Below are positions 9,305-16,730 of a stretch of 18,020 bases of DNA, piece by piece. The stretch spans positions 1 to 18,020 of the forward strand of contig CAYOHP010000131.1 of the NCBI GenBank assembly GCA_964403795.1, written 5' to 3'. A program made the position numbers and the translations under genes. A model generated the notes under the pieces. That model was not told where the DNA came from and did not search any database. It was given only the letters and a program-made list of their open reading frames with translations. Source of the DNA: CAYOHP01 sp964403795 [NCBI: uncultured bacterium] (GTDB taxonomy: Bacteria; Muiribacteriota; UBA6191; CAZXTJ01). Every line of letters begins with the position of its first letter. The first letter of the stretch is position 1.

Positions 9305-11521
9305 CTGAAGACGACGGTGCTGGTGGCGGATCCGGATGGAGTGACCCGAGAGGTGCTCCGGGACGCCCTGGTGGAGGCCGGCTACGTGGTGGTGGAAGCC
9401 GCCGACGCAGGCTCGGTCGAGGTCCGCATGGGCGAGCACCACCCCAGCGTGGTCGTGCTCTCGGGGGGATCGCTGCTCCAGGCTTGCGATTCCGGGCTGG
9501 CCCAGGCCCTCCACCGGCTCGATCCCCGCCCCGAACTCCTGATCGTGGCGGAAGCCGGCGAGCTCGAGAAGGCGGCGGAGCTGGCCGAACGCCACGCCGC
9601 CGACTATCTGGCCAAGCCGTTCACGAGCCTCCAGCTCGTGACCGCCCTCGATACCTGCCTGGTCAAGTTCGAGGTCCGCCAGGAGCGGGAGGCCCTGGAG
9701 GCCCAGCTCGAGGAGGTCCGTCGCCGCTACGACAAGGAATCCGAGCGGCAGAGCGAACTCGAGAAGGACATCGACGGCAAGCGGGAAGCCCTGATCCGGG
9801 ACCTCGAGCGGGAGAACCGGGAACTCCGGGAGGAGGTCCGGTCCCTCAAGGAGGCCTCGGGGAATGCCGTCGATGCCGCGGTGGCGGCCCTGACCCGACG
9901 GTCCACGGAGGCCGAGGCAGCACAGGCCCGCCTGGCCGGAGAGAACGATCGGTTGTCGCTCGAGCTGAAGGGCGCTCGGGAAGATGCGGCCCGCACCCAG
10001 CGGGAACTCCGGGACGAGCTGGGCGAGGTCCGGCTCGCCATGGAGGAGGCCCGCCGGGAACGGGACCGGTTCCAGCGCGAGGCGAACGAGTCCCTGGAAG
10101 CCACCCGGGAGGCGGCCAAGCTCGACGTCCGGGAGCTCACCGACAAGGTGAAGAGCCTCCAGGAGGCTCGTTCCGACCTGGCAGGCCAGGTGGCCGCCCT
10201 GGAGGGGGAGGTCCGGGAGCTTCGGGAAAGCCGCCGACAGGCGGAGGAAGCGGGCCGCCAGGCCAAGGACGAAGTGCGGGTCGAGCTGGCCGGGCTGAGG
10301 GAGCGACTCGAAGCCCGGGAGGGCGAACTCGAGGAGCTCCGCCAGCACCGGGCCCAGGAGAGCGAGCGCCGGGAGCGTCGGGAGCGGGAACTCGAGGACA
10401 GGATCGAGGAGCTCGAGCGGGACGCGGAGGCGGCGGCGGAGGAGCTCGCCCGGGAACAGGAAGGGGCCGAGCGGGTACGGATCCGGCTGGAGCGGTTGGT
10501 CGAGGCCAAGGATGCCGAGATCCGCTCCCTGGCGGAGGAGCGACACGGACTCCGGTCCCGGCTCCATTCCCTCGACGAGGACCTGAAGCGCCTCTCCGAC
10601 GAGATGCAGCAGCGGGACGGGGAGCGCCACGACCTGCTGCGGGAACTCGAGGAGCGCTCGGCCAAGGCCAGCGGCGAGACCGAGGAGCTGCGGCGGGCCC
10701 TGGGCAGGACCGAGGAGCGGGCCCGGGTCGAACGGGAGGGGCTGGAGACCAAACTCACGGCCCGGGACCGGGAACTCGAGCGCCTCACCAAGGAGAACTC
10801 GCGGCTCTCGGAGTATCTCCGGGTGGAGAGGACCAACCTGGCCGGGAAGCTGGAGCGCAGCGAGCGACGGATCGCCCAGCTCACCGCCGCCAAGCAGCAG
10901 CTGGCCCAGGAGTTCGAGAAGCGACTGGCCGAGCAGCTCGCCAAGATCGACCGGCTGGGCCGGGAACACGAGCGCCTGGCCGGGGAACAACGGACCGTGG
11001 TGGAACGCCTGGAGGGCGAGGCCCGGGTCATGCGGGAGACCCTGGACCGTCGCGAGGCGGAACTGCATGCGGTCCGGGGCGAGCGGCTAGCCCTCGAGCG
11101 CAAGGTGGGCGAGAAGGAACGGTTGGCGGCAGAGCTGACCCTGGCGCTGCGCAGCGTTCCCGAGGAGGGCTTCGACGAACCGGAACCGAAGGGTGCGCCC
11201 AGGAGCGCAGGCGGGGGTGCCGTGGAAACCGGAGGGAGCAAGCCGACGCCCCGGCCCGGGGGCTCGGGCACCTCCGGTGTCCAGGAAGCCGGAGGAGCCG
11301 GCCGCCGGCCGACGGGCGGCGGGCGTCGCAGCGAGGAAGCCGTTCCGGTCGGAGGCTGGGGGGAACTGGGAGAGGACGAGCCGGCGGTGCGGCCGCCCGG
11401 GTTCGATGAATCGCCGGCCCCTGCCAAGGCCCCCGGGAGGCCGGGGAAGGCCCGGGCTGCTGCCCCGACGGAGGACGACGAGGACCGGCCGATGCCTCCG
11501 GGCTTCGGGTCGCGGAGCTGA
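9305..11521 (+). CDS. Pseudo-receiver domain fused to a long coiled coil
   Basis: This is 738 residues from the CTG at 9305; the GTG at 9299 would add two. Residues of about 1-118 have the response-regulator receiver layout. The acidic pair is kept (VADPDG, residues 7-12), as is the late lysine (YLAKPF, Lys104). The phosphoacceptor strand reads PSVVVLSGGSL, with Ser53 where Asp is expected, and the switch Thr/Ser is Ala82 (LIVAEAG). Phosphorylation by a histidine kinase is therefore unlikely. Residues of about 120-615 are a highly charged heptad-type coiled coil rich in Glu, Arg and Leu, with a short break near 182-205. The last 120 residues are Gly/Pro-rich and probably disordered, ending in an acidic patch and PPGFGSRS. 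The architecture resembles the Myxococcus polarity proteins AglZ and FrzS, but orthology is not claimed. It follows the PP2C-like gene by 18 bases and ends the operon. Confidence 0.8.
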   Translation: MKTTVLVADPDGVTREVLRDALVEAGYVVVEAADAGSVEVRMGEHHPSVVVLSGGSLLQACDSGLAQALHRLDPRPELLIVAEAGELEKAAELAERHAADYLAKPFTSLQLVTALDTCLVKFEVRQEREALEAQLEEVRRRYDKESERQSELEKDIDGKREALIRDLERENRELREEVRSLKEASGNAVDAAVAALTRRSTEAEAAQARLAGENDRLSLELKGAREDAARTQRELRDELGEVRLAMEEARRERDRFQREANESLEATREAAKLDVRELTDKVKSLQEARSDLAGQVAALEGEVRELRESRRQAEEAGRQAKDEVRVELAGLRERLEAREGELEELRQHRAQESERRERRERELEDRIEELERDAEAAAEELAREQEGAERVRIRLERLVEAKDAEIRSLAEERHGLRSRLHSLDEDLKRLSDEMQQRDGERHDLLRELEERSAKASGETEELRRALGRTEERARVEREGLETKLTARDRELERLTKENSRLSEYLRVERTNLAGKLERSERRIAQLTAAKQQLAQEFEKRLAEQLAKIDRLGREHERLAGEQRTVVERLEGEARVMRETLDRREAELHAVRGERLALERKVGEKERLAAELTLALRSVPEEGFDEPEPKGAPRSAGGGAVETGGSKPTPRPGGSGTSGVQEAGGAGRRPTGGGRRSEEAVPVGGWGELGEDEPAVRPPGFDESPAPAKAPGRPGKARAAAPTEDDEDRPMPPGFGSRS

Positions 11522-11528
11522 CGACGGC

Positions 11529-11543
11529 CTCCCGGCTCGGGAG
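11529..11543. terminator. Short hairpin between convergent genes, possible bidirectional terminator
   Basis: A perfect six-base stem (CTCCCG/CGGGAG) with a three-base loop fills most of the 36-bp gap between the coiled-coil gene and the TPR gene. There is no clear T-tract on either strand, so it may be weak or act with Rho. Confidence 0.35.
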
Positions 11544-11557
11544 AGGTTCGAGTTCGC

Positions 11558-13324
11558 TCATTCGACCTCGGAGATGGCCTCCTCGGAGGGTGGACCACCC
11601 CGGAGCTCCTGGTACCGGGTTTCGTACTTCTCCGCCTTGTCGCCCTGGCCGGAGGCCCGGTAGGCATTCGCCAGGGCCCGGTAACCGGGCGCGAAGCCCT
11701 TGTTCCTGACCAGGGCGCGTTTCAGGACCTCGATGGCCTGCTCCGGGTCGCCGGTCGCCACCAGGGCGGAGCCGAAGGCGACCTCGGCCCGCACCCCTCC
11801 CCCTTTCTCGACCGCCTCCCGGGCTACCGCCAGGGCCGCGGTGGGAGGATCGCAACCGAGGCTCGCCTGGGCCAACCCGGCGAGGGCCTTGGGCCAGCCC
11901 GGCCGACGTTCCAGGGCCCGCTTCATGGCGGTCTTCGCCTTTTGCGCCGAGTCCTCCCCCTCGGTTTCCAGGTAGGCCAGGCCGAGTTCGAGGAGCGCCT
12001 CGGGATCCTCCGGGGTCAGGGCCAGGCTGCGCTTGGCGGCGTCCCTAGCGGCGTCCAGGGCGCCGAGGCGCCGGCGCACGAAGGCCAGCTCGCGCCAGAC
12101 ACGCGGGTTCTTGGGATCGCGACGGGCCGATTCCTCGAGGTCTGGTCCTGCCTCGGTGATCCGCCCCAGCCCCTTGGCGGCGAGGCCGCGCGCCAGGTAG
12201 CCCTCGGCGTTGGCCTCGGTCTCCTGGGCCAGGGACTTCTCGGCCTGGGCGTGGGCCGACGTGAAGTCGCCCTTCTTCACCGCCAGGAGCGCCAGCTTGT
12301 TCATGGTCTTGTAGTGGCCGGGTCTCCTCTGGAGCGCCTTCTGGTAGGAGTCGATCGCCTCGGCGTCGCGTCCCAGGCGCTCGAGGGAGTAGGCGAGGTT
12401 GTAGCGGGCCCGGAAGTTGGCCGGATCATGCTCCAGGGTCTCGGCGTAGCGCTGGGCAGCTTCCTCGTAGTGACCGGCGGTGAACTCGGCACGGGCCAGG
12501 AGCAAGCGGAGCGCTTCGTCGGTGGGCGCCTGGCGGGCCGCCGAGCGCAGGAGCACGCAGGCCTTGTCGGCTTCTCCCCATTCGAGCAGGGCGGAGGCGA
12601 GATCGATGCGGGGCAGGACCTCGGCCTCCGGGGCCAGGCGGGCCGCCTCGGCCAGGAGTCCCTGGGCCAGCTCGCGCTGGTCGGAGGCGATCGCCGCGTG
12701 CCCCTGCCCGAGCAGGACTTCCCAGCGGCGGCCGCCGCGCTCCAGGGCCCAGGCGAAGGCCTCGGTCGCCGCCTCGGGCCGGGCCGCGGCCAAGAGGGCC
12801 CGCCCCAATTCGTAGCCCACCTCCCAGGACGCCTCGGGGTCGTCCAGGGCGGTCCGGAGATCGGTGGCAGCGGCCGCGGGATCCCCCTGGGCGGAACGGG
12901 CGAGGCCGGTGAGGAGCGCCGACAGGGCGGCCGCGCCGGGGCGAGCCGCCAGCCGGGAGCCCTCCTGGAGGGCGGCCGCCAGGTCGCCCCGGGCCAGGGC
13001 GGCCAGACCCCGGTTGAAGACCAGCTCGGGGGGCGAAAGGTCGGAGCCCGGGGCACCGGCCAAGGCATCGCGAGCCTCGTCGGCCCGGCCCAGCCCGGAG
13101 AGCACGACGAAGAGGTCGTTGAATGCCTCCGGGGGAGCCCCGGGACGGGAGACCAGGGTGCGCAGTTCCCGGGCGGCGGCCTCGGAGTCGCCGGCCAGGT
13201 GGAGGGTCCTGGCCAGCTCGAGGCGCACGGGACGGGAGTCGGGGATCCATTCCGCCACCTGGCGGACCAGCAGCAGGGCGTCCTGGGCGCGGCCGGCCCG
13301 GAGGTGCTCGCGGGCCCTCTCCAT
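11558..13324 (-). CDS. Tetratricopeptide-repeat (TPR) protein
   Basis: This 588-residue, almost entirely helical protein consists of about a dozen or more TPR-type units from near the N-terminus to about residue 580. The clearest are around residues 300-365, with the pattern 'NLAYSLERLGRDAEAIDSY' followed by a proline-bounded loop. TPR arrays bind peptides or assemble complexes. No enzymatic domain, signal peptide or membrane helix is visible, so it is probably cytoplasmic. The tail is short and acidic (EEAISEVE). The ATG at 13324 lacks a good Shine-Dalgarno. A CTG eight codons upstream (13348) has GAGGA about ten bases before it and would add ETDPKQL to the N-terminus, so the start is uncertain. 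The gene is convergent with the upstream operon and divergent from the small membrane-protein gene at 13411. Its partner cannot be told from the sequence. Confidence 0.9.
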   Translation of the reverse strand: MERAREHLRAGRAQDALLLVRQVAEWIPDSRPVRLELARTLHLAGDSEAAARELRTLVSRPGAPPEAFNDLFVVLSGLGRADEARDALAGAPGSDLSPPELVFNRGLAALARGDLAAALQEGSRLAARPGAAALSALLTGLARSAQGDPAAAATDLRTALDDPEASWEVGYELGRALLAAARPEAATEAFAWALERGGRRWEVLLGQGHAAIASDQRELAQGLLAEAARLAPEAEVLPRIDLASALLEWGEADKACVLLRSAARQAPTDEALRLLLARAEFTAGHYEEAAQRYAETLEHDPANFRARYNLAYSLERLGRDAEAIDSYQKALQRRPGHYKTMNKLALLAVKKGDFTSAHAQAEKSLAQETEANAEGYLARGLAAKGLGRITEAGPDLEESARRDPKNPRVWRELAFVRRRLGALDAARDAAKRSLALTPEDPEALLELGLAYLETEGEDSAQKAKTAMKRALERRPGWPKALAGLAQASLGCDPPTAALAVAREAVEKGGGVRAEVAFGSALVATGDPEQAIEVLKRALVRNKGFAPGYRALANAYRASGQGDKAEKYETRYQELRGGPPSEEAISEVE

Positions 13325-13410
13325 GAGCTGTTTCGGATCGGTTTCCAGGAGCGGGTCGTCCTCGTCGGCCGGCCGAACTGTATCAGGACGGGCTACGCTG
13401 CCCGGCGACG

Positions 13411-13644
13411 ATGATCGAGCTCAGGGCCCTGCCTCCCCGCCTTCCCCCCCGACGCTGGTCGCAGCTCCCGGAACCGGACCTGCTGGTGGCGCCGGGCGAG
13501 ATCGAACCGGAGCGGCCGCTCCTGGCCCTGGGCCTGGTGGCGGGACTGCTGTTCGCGGTCTTCGCATGGTCATTCTGGCACGACCTCGAGACCCAGACCG
13601 GCGACCCGGGCGACGGCGAGACCTTCGCCGACACCCGCTTCTGA
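13411..13644 (+). CDS. Small single-pass membrane protein, unknown function
   Basis: This is a 77-residue frame starting with ATG and ending in TGA. Residues of about 1-35 are Pro/Arg-rich. Residues of about 37-55 form one membrane helix (ALGLVAGLLFAVFAWSFW), and the last 20 residues are acidic (DLETQTGDPGDGETF). The charge pattern favours the N-terminus inside and the C-terminus outside. No strong Shine-Dalgarno precedes the ATG, which weakens the call. A clean membrane segment and good codon composition support it. It is divergent from the TPR gene, with 86 bp between the two ATGs that must hold both promoters. No family is recognised. Confidence 0.6.
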   Translation: MIELRALPPRLPPRRWSQLPEPDLLVAPGEIEPERPLLALGLVAGLLFAVFAWSFWHDLETQTGDPGDGETFADTRF

Positions 13645-13779
13645 AGCTGCAGGGCGGGATCCGCATGGGACCGGGAAAGATTCTTCGGGTACCCAGTTGA
13701 CGTCCCCCGAGGATTCCCGAAAATGGGGTCACCTTCCGCAAGGAAGCCACGAACGCTCGGTTCTTCAACCCATACATAT

Positions 13780-13785
13780 AGGGGA
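13780..13785 (+). promoter_or_regulatory. Shine-Dalgarno of the propeller gene
   Basis: AGGGGA lies eight bases before the ATG at 13794, fixing that start. The 149 bp between 13645 and the ATG is unusually A/T-rich near its end (catacatata) for this DNA. It probably carries the promoter, but I could not assign a convincing -35/-10 pair. Confidence 0.6.
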
Positions 13786-13793
13786 TCGATACG

Positions 13794-14693
13794 ATGAACG
13801 CTCGCAACACCCTCTCGCTGGCGCTGACCGCGGCCCTGGTCGCCGGATCGGCCCACGCCGGCTTCAACATGCTCGACGACGGGACCGCCACCCAGCAGGT
13901 GGCGGCGTCCGGCTCGAACGTCTTCATCCTCAAGGACTCCGGCCACGTGTGGCAGCACCGGCAGGGCGACTTCAAGCGGATCGACGATGGCTCCAACAGC
14001 AAGATGATCGCCGCCGGCGACGACCTCTACCTGCTCAAGCACACCGGTCAGATCTGGAAGTACGACTACGCTTCGTGGAGCGCCCGCTGGCAGATGATCG
14101 ACGATGGGTCCAACACCCGGATGATCACCGCCTCCGGCAGCCGCATGTACGTCCTCAAGGAGAGCGGGCAGATCTGGCGCTATGCCGGGAACCAGTTCCG
14201 CATGATCGACAACGGCTCCGGCACCAAGCAGATCCACGCCAGCCGCTCGACCCTGTGGATCCTCAAGGAGAACGGCAACGTCTGGAAGTACAGCGACCAC
14301 AGCAACCGGTTCGACCGGATCGACGACGGCACCGGGACCCGCCAGGTCGTGGGTGACGACACCAGCTGCTTCATCCTGAAGGACTCCGGCCAGGTGTGGC
14401 GCTACCGCTACGGCCGCTTCGACAAGATCGACGACGGCACCGGCAGCCGCCAGCTCGCCTTCGACGGCACCAACCTCTACCTGCTGAAGAACAACGGCAA
14501 CATCTGGCGCTACGACGGCTTCTGGAACCAGTGGAAGCGGGTCGACGACGGCACCGGCACCAAGCAGATCGAGGCCACCAACGGAATGCTCCTCATCGTG
14601 AAGGACAACGGCAACATCTGGACCTGGACCGACTCGCCCTGGGCCCCCCAGGCCGCCGAGACCTCCAAGTTCCAGGCGCTGCACGCCGACTGA
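13794..14693 (+). CDS. Secreted seven-repeat beta-propeller protein (tectonin-like)
   Basis: This is a 299-residue exported protein. Residues 1-22 are a signal peptide ending in SAHA. From about residue 25 to 288 there are seven consecutive repeats of 35-39 residues. Each begins with [IV]DDG[TS]xT, then a short strand, a 'LYxLKxxGxIWxY' strand pair and a final F or W. Six of the seven start ID[DN]G or VDDG and the first starts LDDG. Seven repeats of this length predict a closed seven-bladed beta-propeller with the 'LK-x-x-G-x-IW' hairpin as the core of each blade. Tectonin-type propellers of similar layout bind surface glycans, so a binding role at the cell surface or outside the cell is plausible but inferred. 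The gene has its own Shine-Dalgarno and a strong terminator, so it is probably monocistronic. The uniform repeats point to recent amplification or strong homogenisation. Confidence 0.85.
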   Translation: MNARNTLSLALTAALVAGSAHAGFNMLDDGTATQQVAASGSNVFILKDSGHVWQHRQGDFKRIDDGSNSKMIAAGDDLYLLKHTGQIWKYDYASWSARWQMIDDGSNTRMITASGSRMYVLKESGQIWRYAGNQFRMIDNGSGTKQIHASRSTLWILKENGNVWKYSDHSNRFDRIDDGTGTRQVVGDDTSCFILKDSGQVWRYRYGRFDKIDDGTGSRQLAFDGTNLYLLKNNGNIWRYDGFWNQWKRVDDGTGTKQIEATNGMLLIVKDNGNIWTWTDSPWAPQAAETSKFQALHAD

Positions 14694-14725
14694 GGCCGGA
14701 TCGGAAGAACAGGAAATCAGGAGGA

Positions 14726-14760
14726 CCCCCCGGGCCGATGGCCCGGGGGGTTTCGCCTTT
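14726..14760 (+). terminator. Strong intrinsic terminator of the propeller gene
   Basis: A perfect 11-base GC stem (14726-14736 with 14740-14750) with loop GAT is followed by TTTCGCCTTT. It begins 33 bases after the propeller stop codon. Confidence 0.9.
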
Positions 14761-14800
14761 CCGGGGGGGCGGGGGGGCGTGGTGGACCGAGCAGGCGGGT

Positions 14801-14890
14801 GGGGGCAGGCCCGGGATGGGCCGACAGGCGGACGAGCGGGCGGGCGGGGGCAGGCCCGGGATGGGCCGACAGGGGGACGAGGGGGCGGGG
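14801..14890. repeat. Two tandem copies of a 45-bp G-rich direct repeat
   Basis: Copies start at 14801 and 14846, both with GGGGGCAGGCCCGGGATGGG, and differ at only a few positions. A partial copy precedes them at about 14786-14800. The repeat lies in the 374-bp gap between the convergent propeller and Gly-rich genes, outside any supported gene. The end of copy 2 runs into a G-run cluster. The rest of this gap holds only the two terminators. Confidence 0.8.
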
Positions 14891-14898
14891 AACGGGGG
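14872..14898 (+). other. G-quadruplex-type motif
   Basis: There are four runs of four or five G separated by loops of 4, 1 and 3 bases, which fits the usual G-quadruplex pattern on the + strand. It overlaps the end of the 45-bp repeat and lies between two facing terminators. Whether it folds in the cell is unknown. Confidence 0.4.
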
Positions 14899-14984
14899 AC
14901 GCCGGAAGGGGCAGGCCCTCCGGAGGCGCCCGGCCGACGGGGACGCGACCGGGTGGGATGGAGCCGGGCGGACGGGGATGCGAA

Positions 14985-15011
14985 GACCCCCCGGCCAGGG
15001 GCCGGGGGGTC
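14985..15011 (-). terminator. Intrinsic terminator of the Gly-rich secreted protein gene
   Basis: A perfect 12-base stem (14985-14996 with 15000-15011) with a three-base loop lies 57 bases after the stop of the minus-strand gene. On the minus strand it is followed by a short T-containing run (TTCGCAT). Its arms resemble those of the terminator at 14726, so C-run/GGCC stems may be this genome's usual terminator form. Confidence 0.75.
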
Positions 15012-15067
15012 TCCTCAGGCGTGCCGACGTCCCTGGGACGGGACCCGGCGGTGCGGAAGTCCTCGGA

Positions 15068-16633
15068 TCAGGAACCGGAGCCGGTGCCGGTCCCGGAGGT
15101 GCCGGAGCCGCTCCCGGTACCGGTGCTGCCGGAGCTGCCGCTCGGGCGGGGGCTTCCGCCGGAGCCGGTGGAGCTGCTGCCGCTCGGGTATCCACCGGAC
15201 CCGGTCGAGCCGCTGCCACTCGGGTAGCCACCGGACCCGGTCGAGCCGCTGCCGCTCGGGTAGCCGCCGGAGCCGGTCGAGCCGCTGCCGCTCGGGTAGC
15301 CGCCGGACCCGGTGCCGTTGGTGCCGCTCCCGGTGCCGTTGCCGGTACTGGAGGCGGTGCCGCGGCGTCGGCGGTAGCCAGCCGAGGACCCGGTGCCCCC
15401 GTAGCTGTAGCCGTCACCCGTGCCGGTTCCGCTCCCGTAGCTGGTACCCCAGTTGTAGTTCCAGCCCGAACCCGTGCCCGAGGAACCCTGGATGCGGTTG
15501 TCGTACTTCGAGTCGTAAGCACCCCGGAAGTAGGAGTAGGCGAACTTCTTCTCGACGACGCCCTGGTAGCCCTCGGGCAGGCTCATCAGGAAGTAGTTGT
15601 CGAAGTACCAGTCGAGAAGGCTGTCGCCACGGAGCGCCATAGGCGGGCGGGCGTTCGGCCGCCACCACTGGCCGCGACCGTCACCGGTACCGGAGCCGGT
15701 TCCGGAGCTGCTGTAGAGACCGCCGTAGCCGGGCTCGAAGCCGTTGCCGGTCCCGGAGTTACCCGAGATGGCCGCCAGCATCAGGAACTCGATGACCGGG
15801 AGACCGTCCCGGCCGCGCTCGTACTTGACCACCGACTCGACCACCCGGCGGCACTCGGCGTGCACGTTGGCACGGATCCGGTCGAGAGCCTCCCGGTAGC
15901 GCTTCATCGCCGAATCGGCGGCGGCCTCGAGGGGCTTCCACTCGTTCTCGTTCACCCAGCGGTCCCGGGAGATGAAGCGCCCGGTCCGCTCGGTGCGCAC
16001 CTGGAAGCGGCTGGCCGCGTCGATGGCCCGACCCGCCTCGTCGGCCAGCGGCGAGAGGTCCCGGATCTGGGAGGCGATGTCGCCACCCGACCCCAGCGCC
16101 CCGACCTTGTCGATGTAGAGACCCCAGGGGCTGGTGGGGATGTTCCAGAACAGGCCCACGTCCTGGTCCCACTGGGTGTAGAGGACGGTGCTCCAGGAAC
16201 CCCGGCCATAGATGTCCCGGGGCTCGTGCTGCAGGTAGCGCAGCGGCGGGAGCGAGACGTACTCCCACTCGTGATAGCCCCGCAGGTACTCCCGGTAGAT
16301 TCGCCGGTTGATCTCGTCGATCAGGGCCACCGGCATGTAGGCGAGCATGTCCTGGTAGGTGAGATCGCCGAAGGCCGACGGCGCACCCTGGGGGCCGAGA
16401 CGAATCGAGTTGCCCCAGCCCGGCGGGTCGAAACTCACGGCCCGGGCCCGCTCATAGAGGCTGCGATAGGTGGCCGAAGCCGAGTCGAAGGTCTGGTGCA
16501 ACTGGGCGACCTTCGACTGGGCATCCTGGATCGTCTGGGAGCTGGGCGGGACGGCACCGGTGCCGGTCTGCGCCTGGAGCGCACCGGCTCCGGCGAGCAA
16601 TCCGATCACAAGCAGGCTCGGGGACTTTCTCAT
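15068..16633 (-). CDS. Secreted protein with Gly/Ser/Thr-rich repeat tail, unknown function
   Basis: This is a 521-residue protein starting at the ATG at 16633, preceded by GAGGAGGAG. An ATG further upstream (16732) is in frame but would bury the signal peptide. Residues 1-22 are a signal peptide (SLLVIGLLAGAGALQAQ). Residues of about 25-288 form a first block with charged helices and an aromatic-rich middle (GLFWNIPTSPWGLYIDK), with several Trp and Tyr. A short GTGSG linker follows. A second aromatic-rich block lies at about 324-384 (DSLLDWYFDNYFLMSLPEG). From about 385 on the protein is Gly/Ser/Thr-rich, with four copies of a 12-residue unit containing GGYPSGSGST at about 440-484. No catalytic motif or lipobox is visible. 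The composition fits an extracellular or surface protein, with the tail as a spacer or adhesive region. It probably has its own promoter and terminator. Confidence 0.85.
   Translation of the reverse strand: MRKSPSLLVIGLLAGAGALQAQTGTGAVPPSSQTIQDAQSKVAQLHQTFDSASATYRSLYERARAVSFDPPGWGNSIRLGPQGAPSAFGDLTYQDMLAYMPVALIDEINRRIYREYLRGYHEWEYVSLPPLRYLQHEPRDIYGRGSWSTVLYTQWDQDVGLFWNIPTSPWGLYIDKVGALGSGGDIASQIRDLSPLADEAGRAIDAASRFQVRTERTGRFISRDRWVNENEWKPLEAAADSAMKRYREALDRIRANVHAECRRVVESVVKYERGRDGLPVIEFLMLAAISGNSGTGNGFEPGYGGLYSSSGTGSGTGDGRGQWWRPNARPPMALRGDSLLDWYFDNYFLMSLPEGYQGVVEKKFAYSYFRGAYDSKYDNRIQGSSGTGSGWNYNWGTSYGSGTGTGDGYSYGGTGSSAGYRRRRGTASSTGNGTGSGTNGTGSGGYPSGSGSTGSGGYPSGSGSTGSGGYPSGSGSTGSGGYPSGSSSTGSGGSPRPSGSSGSTGTGSGSGTSGTGTGSGS
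15180..15312 (-). repeat. 36-bp coding tandem repeat in the Gly-rich tail
   Basis: Four head-to-tail units of 36 bp start at 15180, 15216, 15252 and 15288, the last partial. A more diverged unit lies just before, at about 15138. Each unit encodes 12 residues, so copy-number changes stay in frame. Differences between units are mostly single bases. Confidence 0.85.
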
Positions 16634-16644
16634 GGCGAGCGGGA

Positions 16645-16653
16645 CTCCTCCTC
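16645..16653 (-). promoter_or_regulatory. Shine-Dalgarno of the Gly-rich secreted protein gene
   Basis: On the minus strand GAGGAGGAG ends 11 bases before the ATG at 16633. It supports that start over the in-frame ATG at 16732. Confidence 0.6.
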
Positions 16654-16706
16654 GAAATCGGTTCGCCGACCAGTTCCATCCGACCGGTGCGACCCGAGAC
16701 GTTCCG

Positions 16707-16730
16707 GCGCGATCCCTCGGGGATCCGCGC
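16707..16730. repeat. Inverted repeat upstream of the Gly-rich gene
   Basis: A ten-base stem (16707-16716 with 16720-16730, one bulged C, loop TCG) lies in the 163-bp gap between the sugar-phosphate mutase stop and the ATG at 16633. On the minus strand a TTGTCA sits just before it. It could be an operator or leader hairpin of the Gly-rich gene, or a T-less terminator for the mutase gene. Nothing else stands out in this gap. Confidence 0.4.

Noticed and set aside
11942-13414. Plus-strand frame of 490 codons opposite the TPR gene
   Set aside because: It is antisense to a clear TPR array. Its repeated Gly/Leu pattern only reflects that array.
13697-13725. TTGACG as -35 box of the propeller gene
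   Set aside because: The hexamer is good, but the sequence 17-18 bases later (AAAATG region) is a poor -10, so a sigma-70 type promoter is not supported well enough to list.
13383-14684. Minus-strand frame of 433 codons with a repetitive Val/Asp/Leu pattern
   Set aside because: Its periodicity is the mirror of the seven propeller repeats on the plus strand, which have a signal peptide, Shine-Dalgarno and terminator.
14779-14900. Possible CRISPR array from the 45-bp repeats
   Set aside because: The repeats are directly adjacent with no unique spacers and only two full copies, so they are simple tandem repeats.
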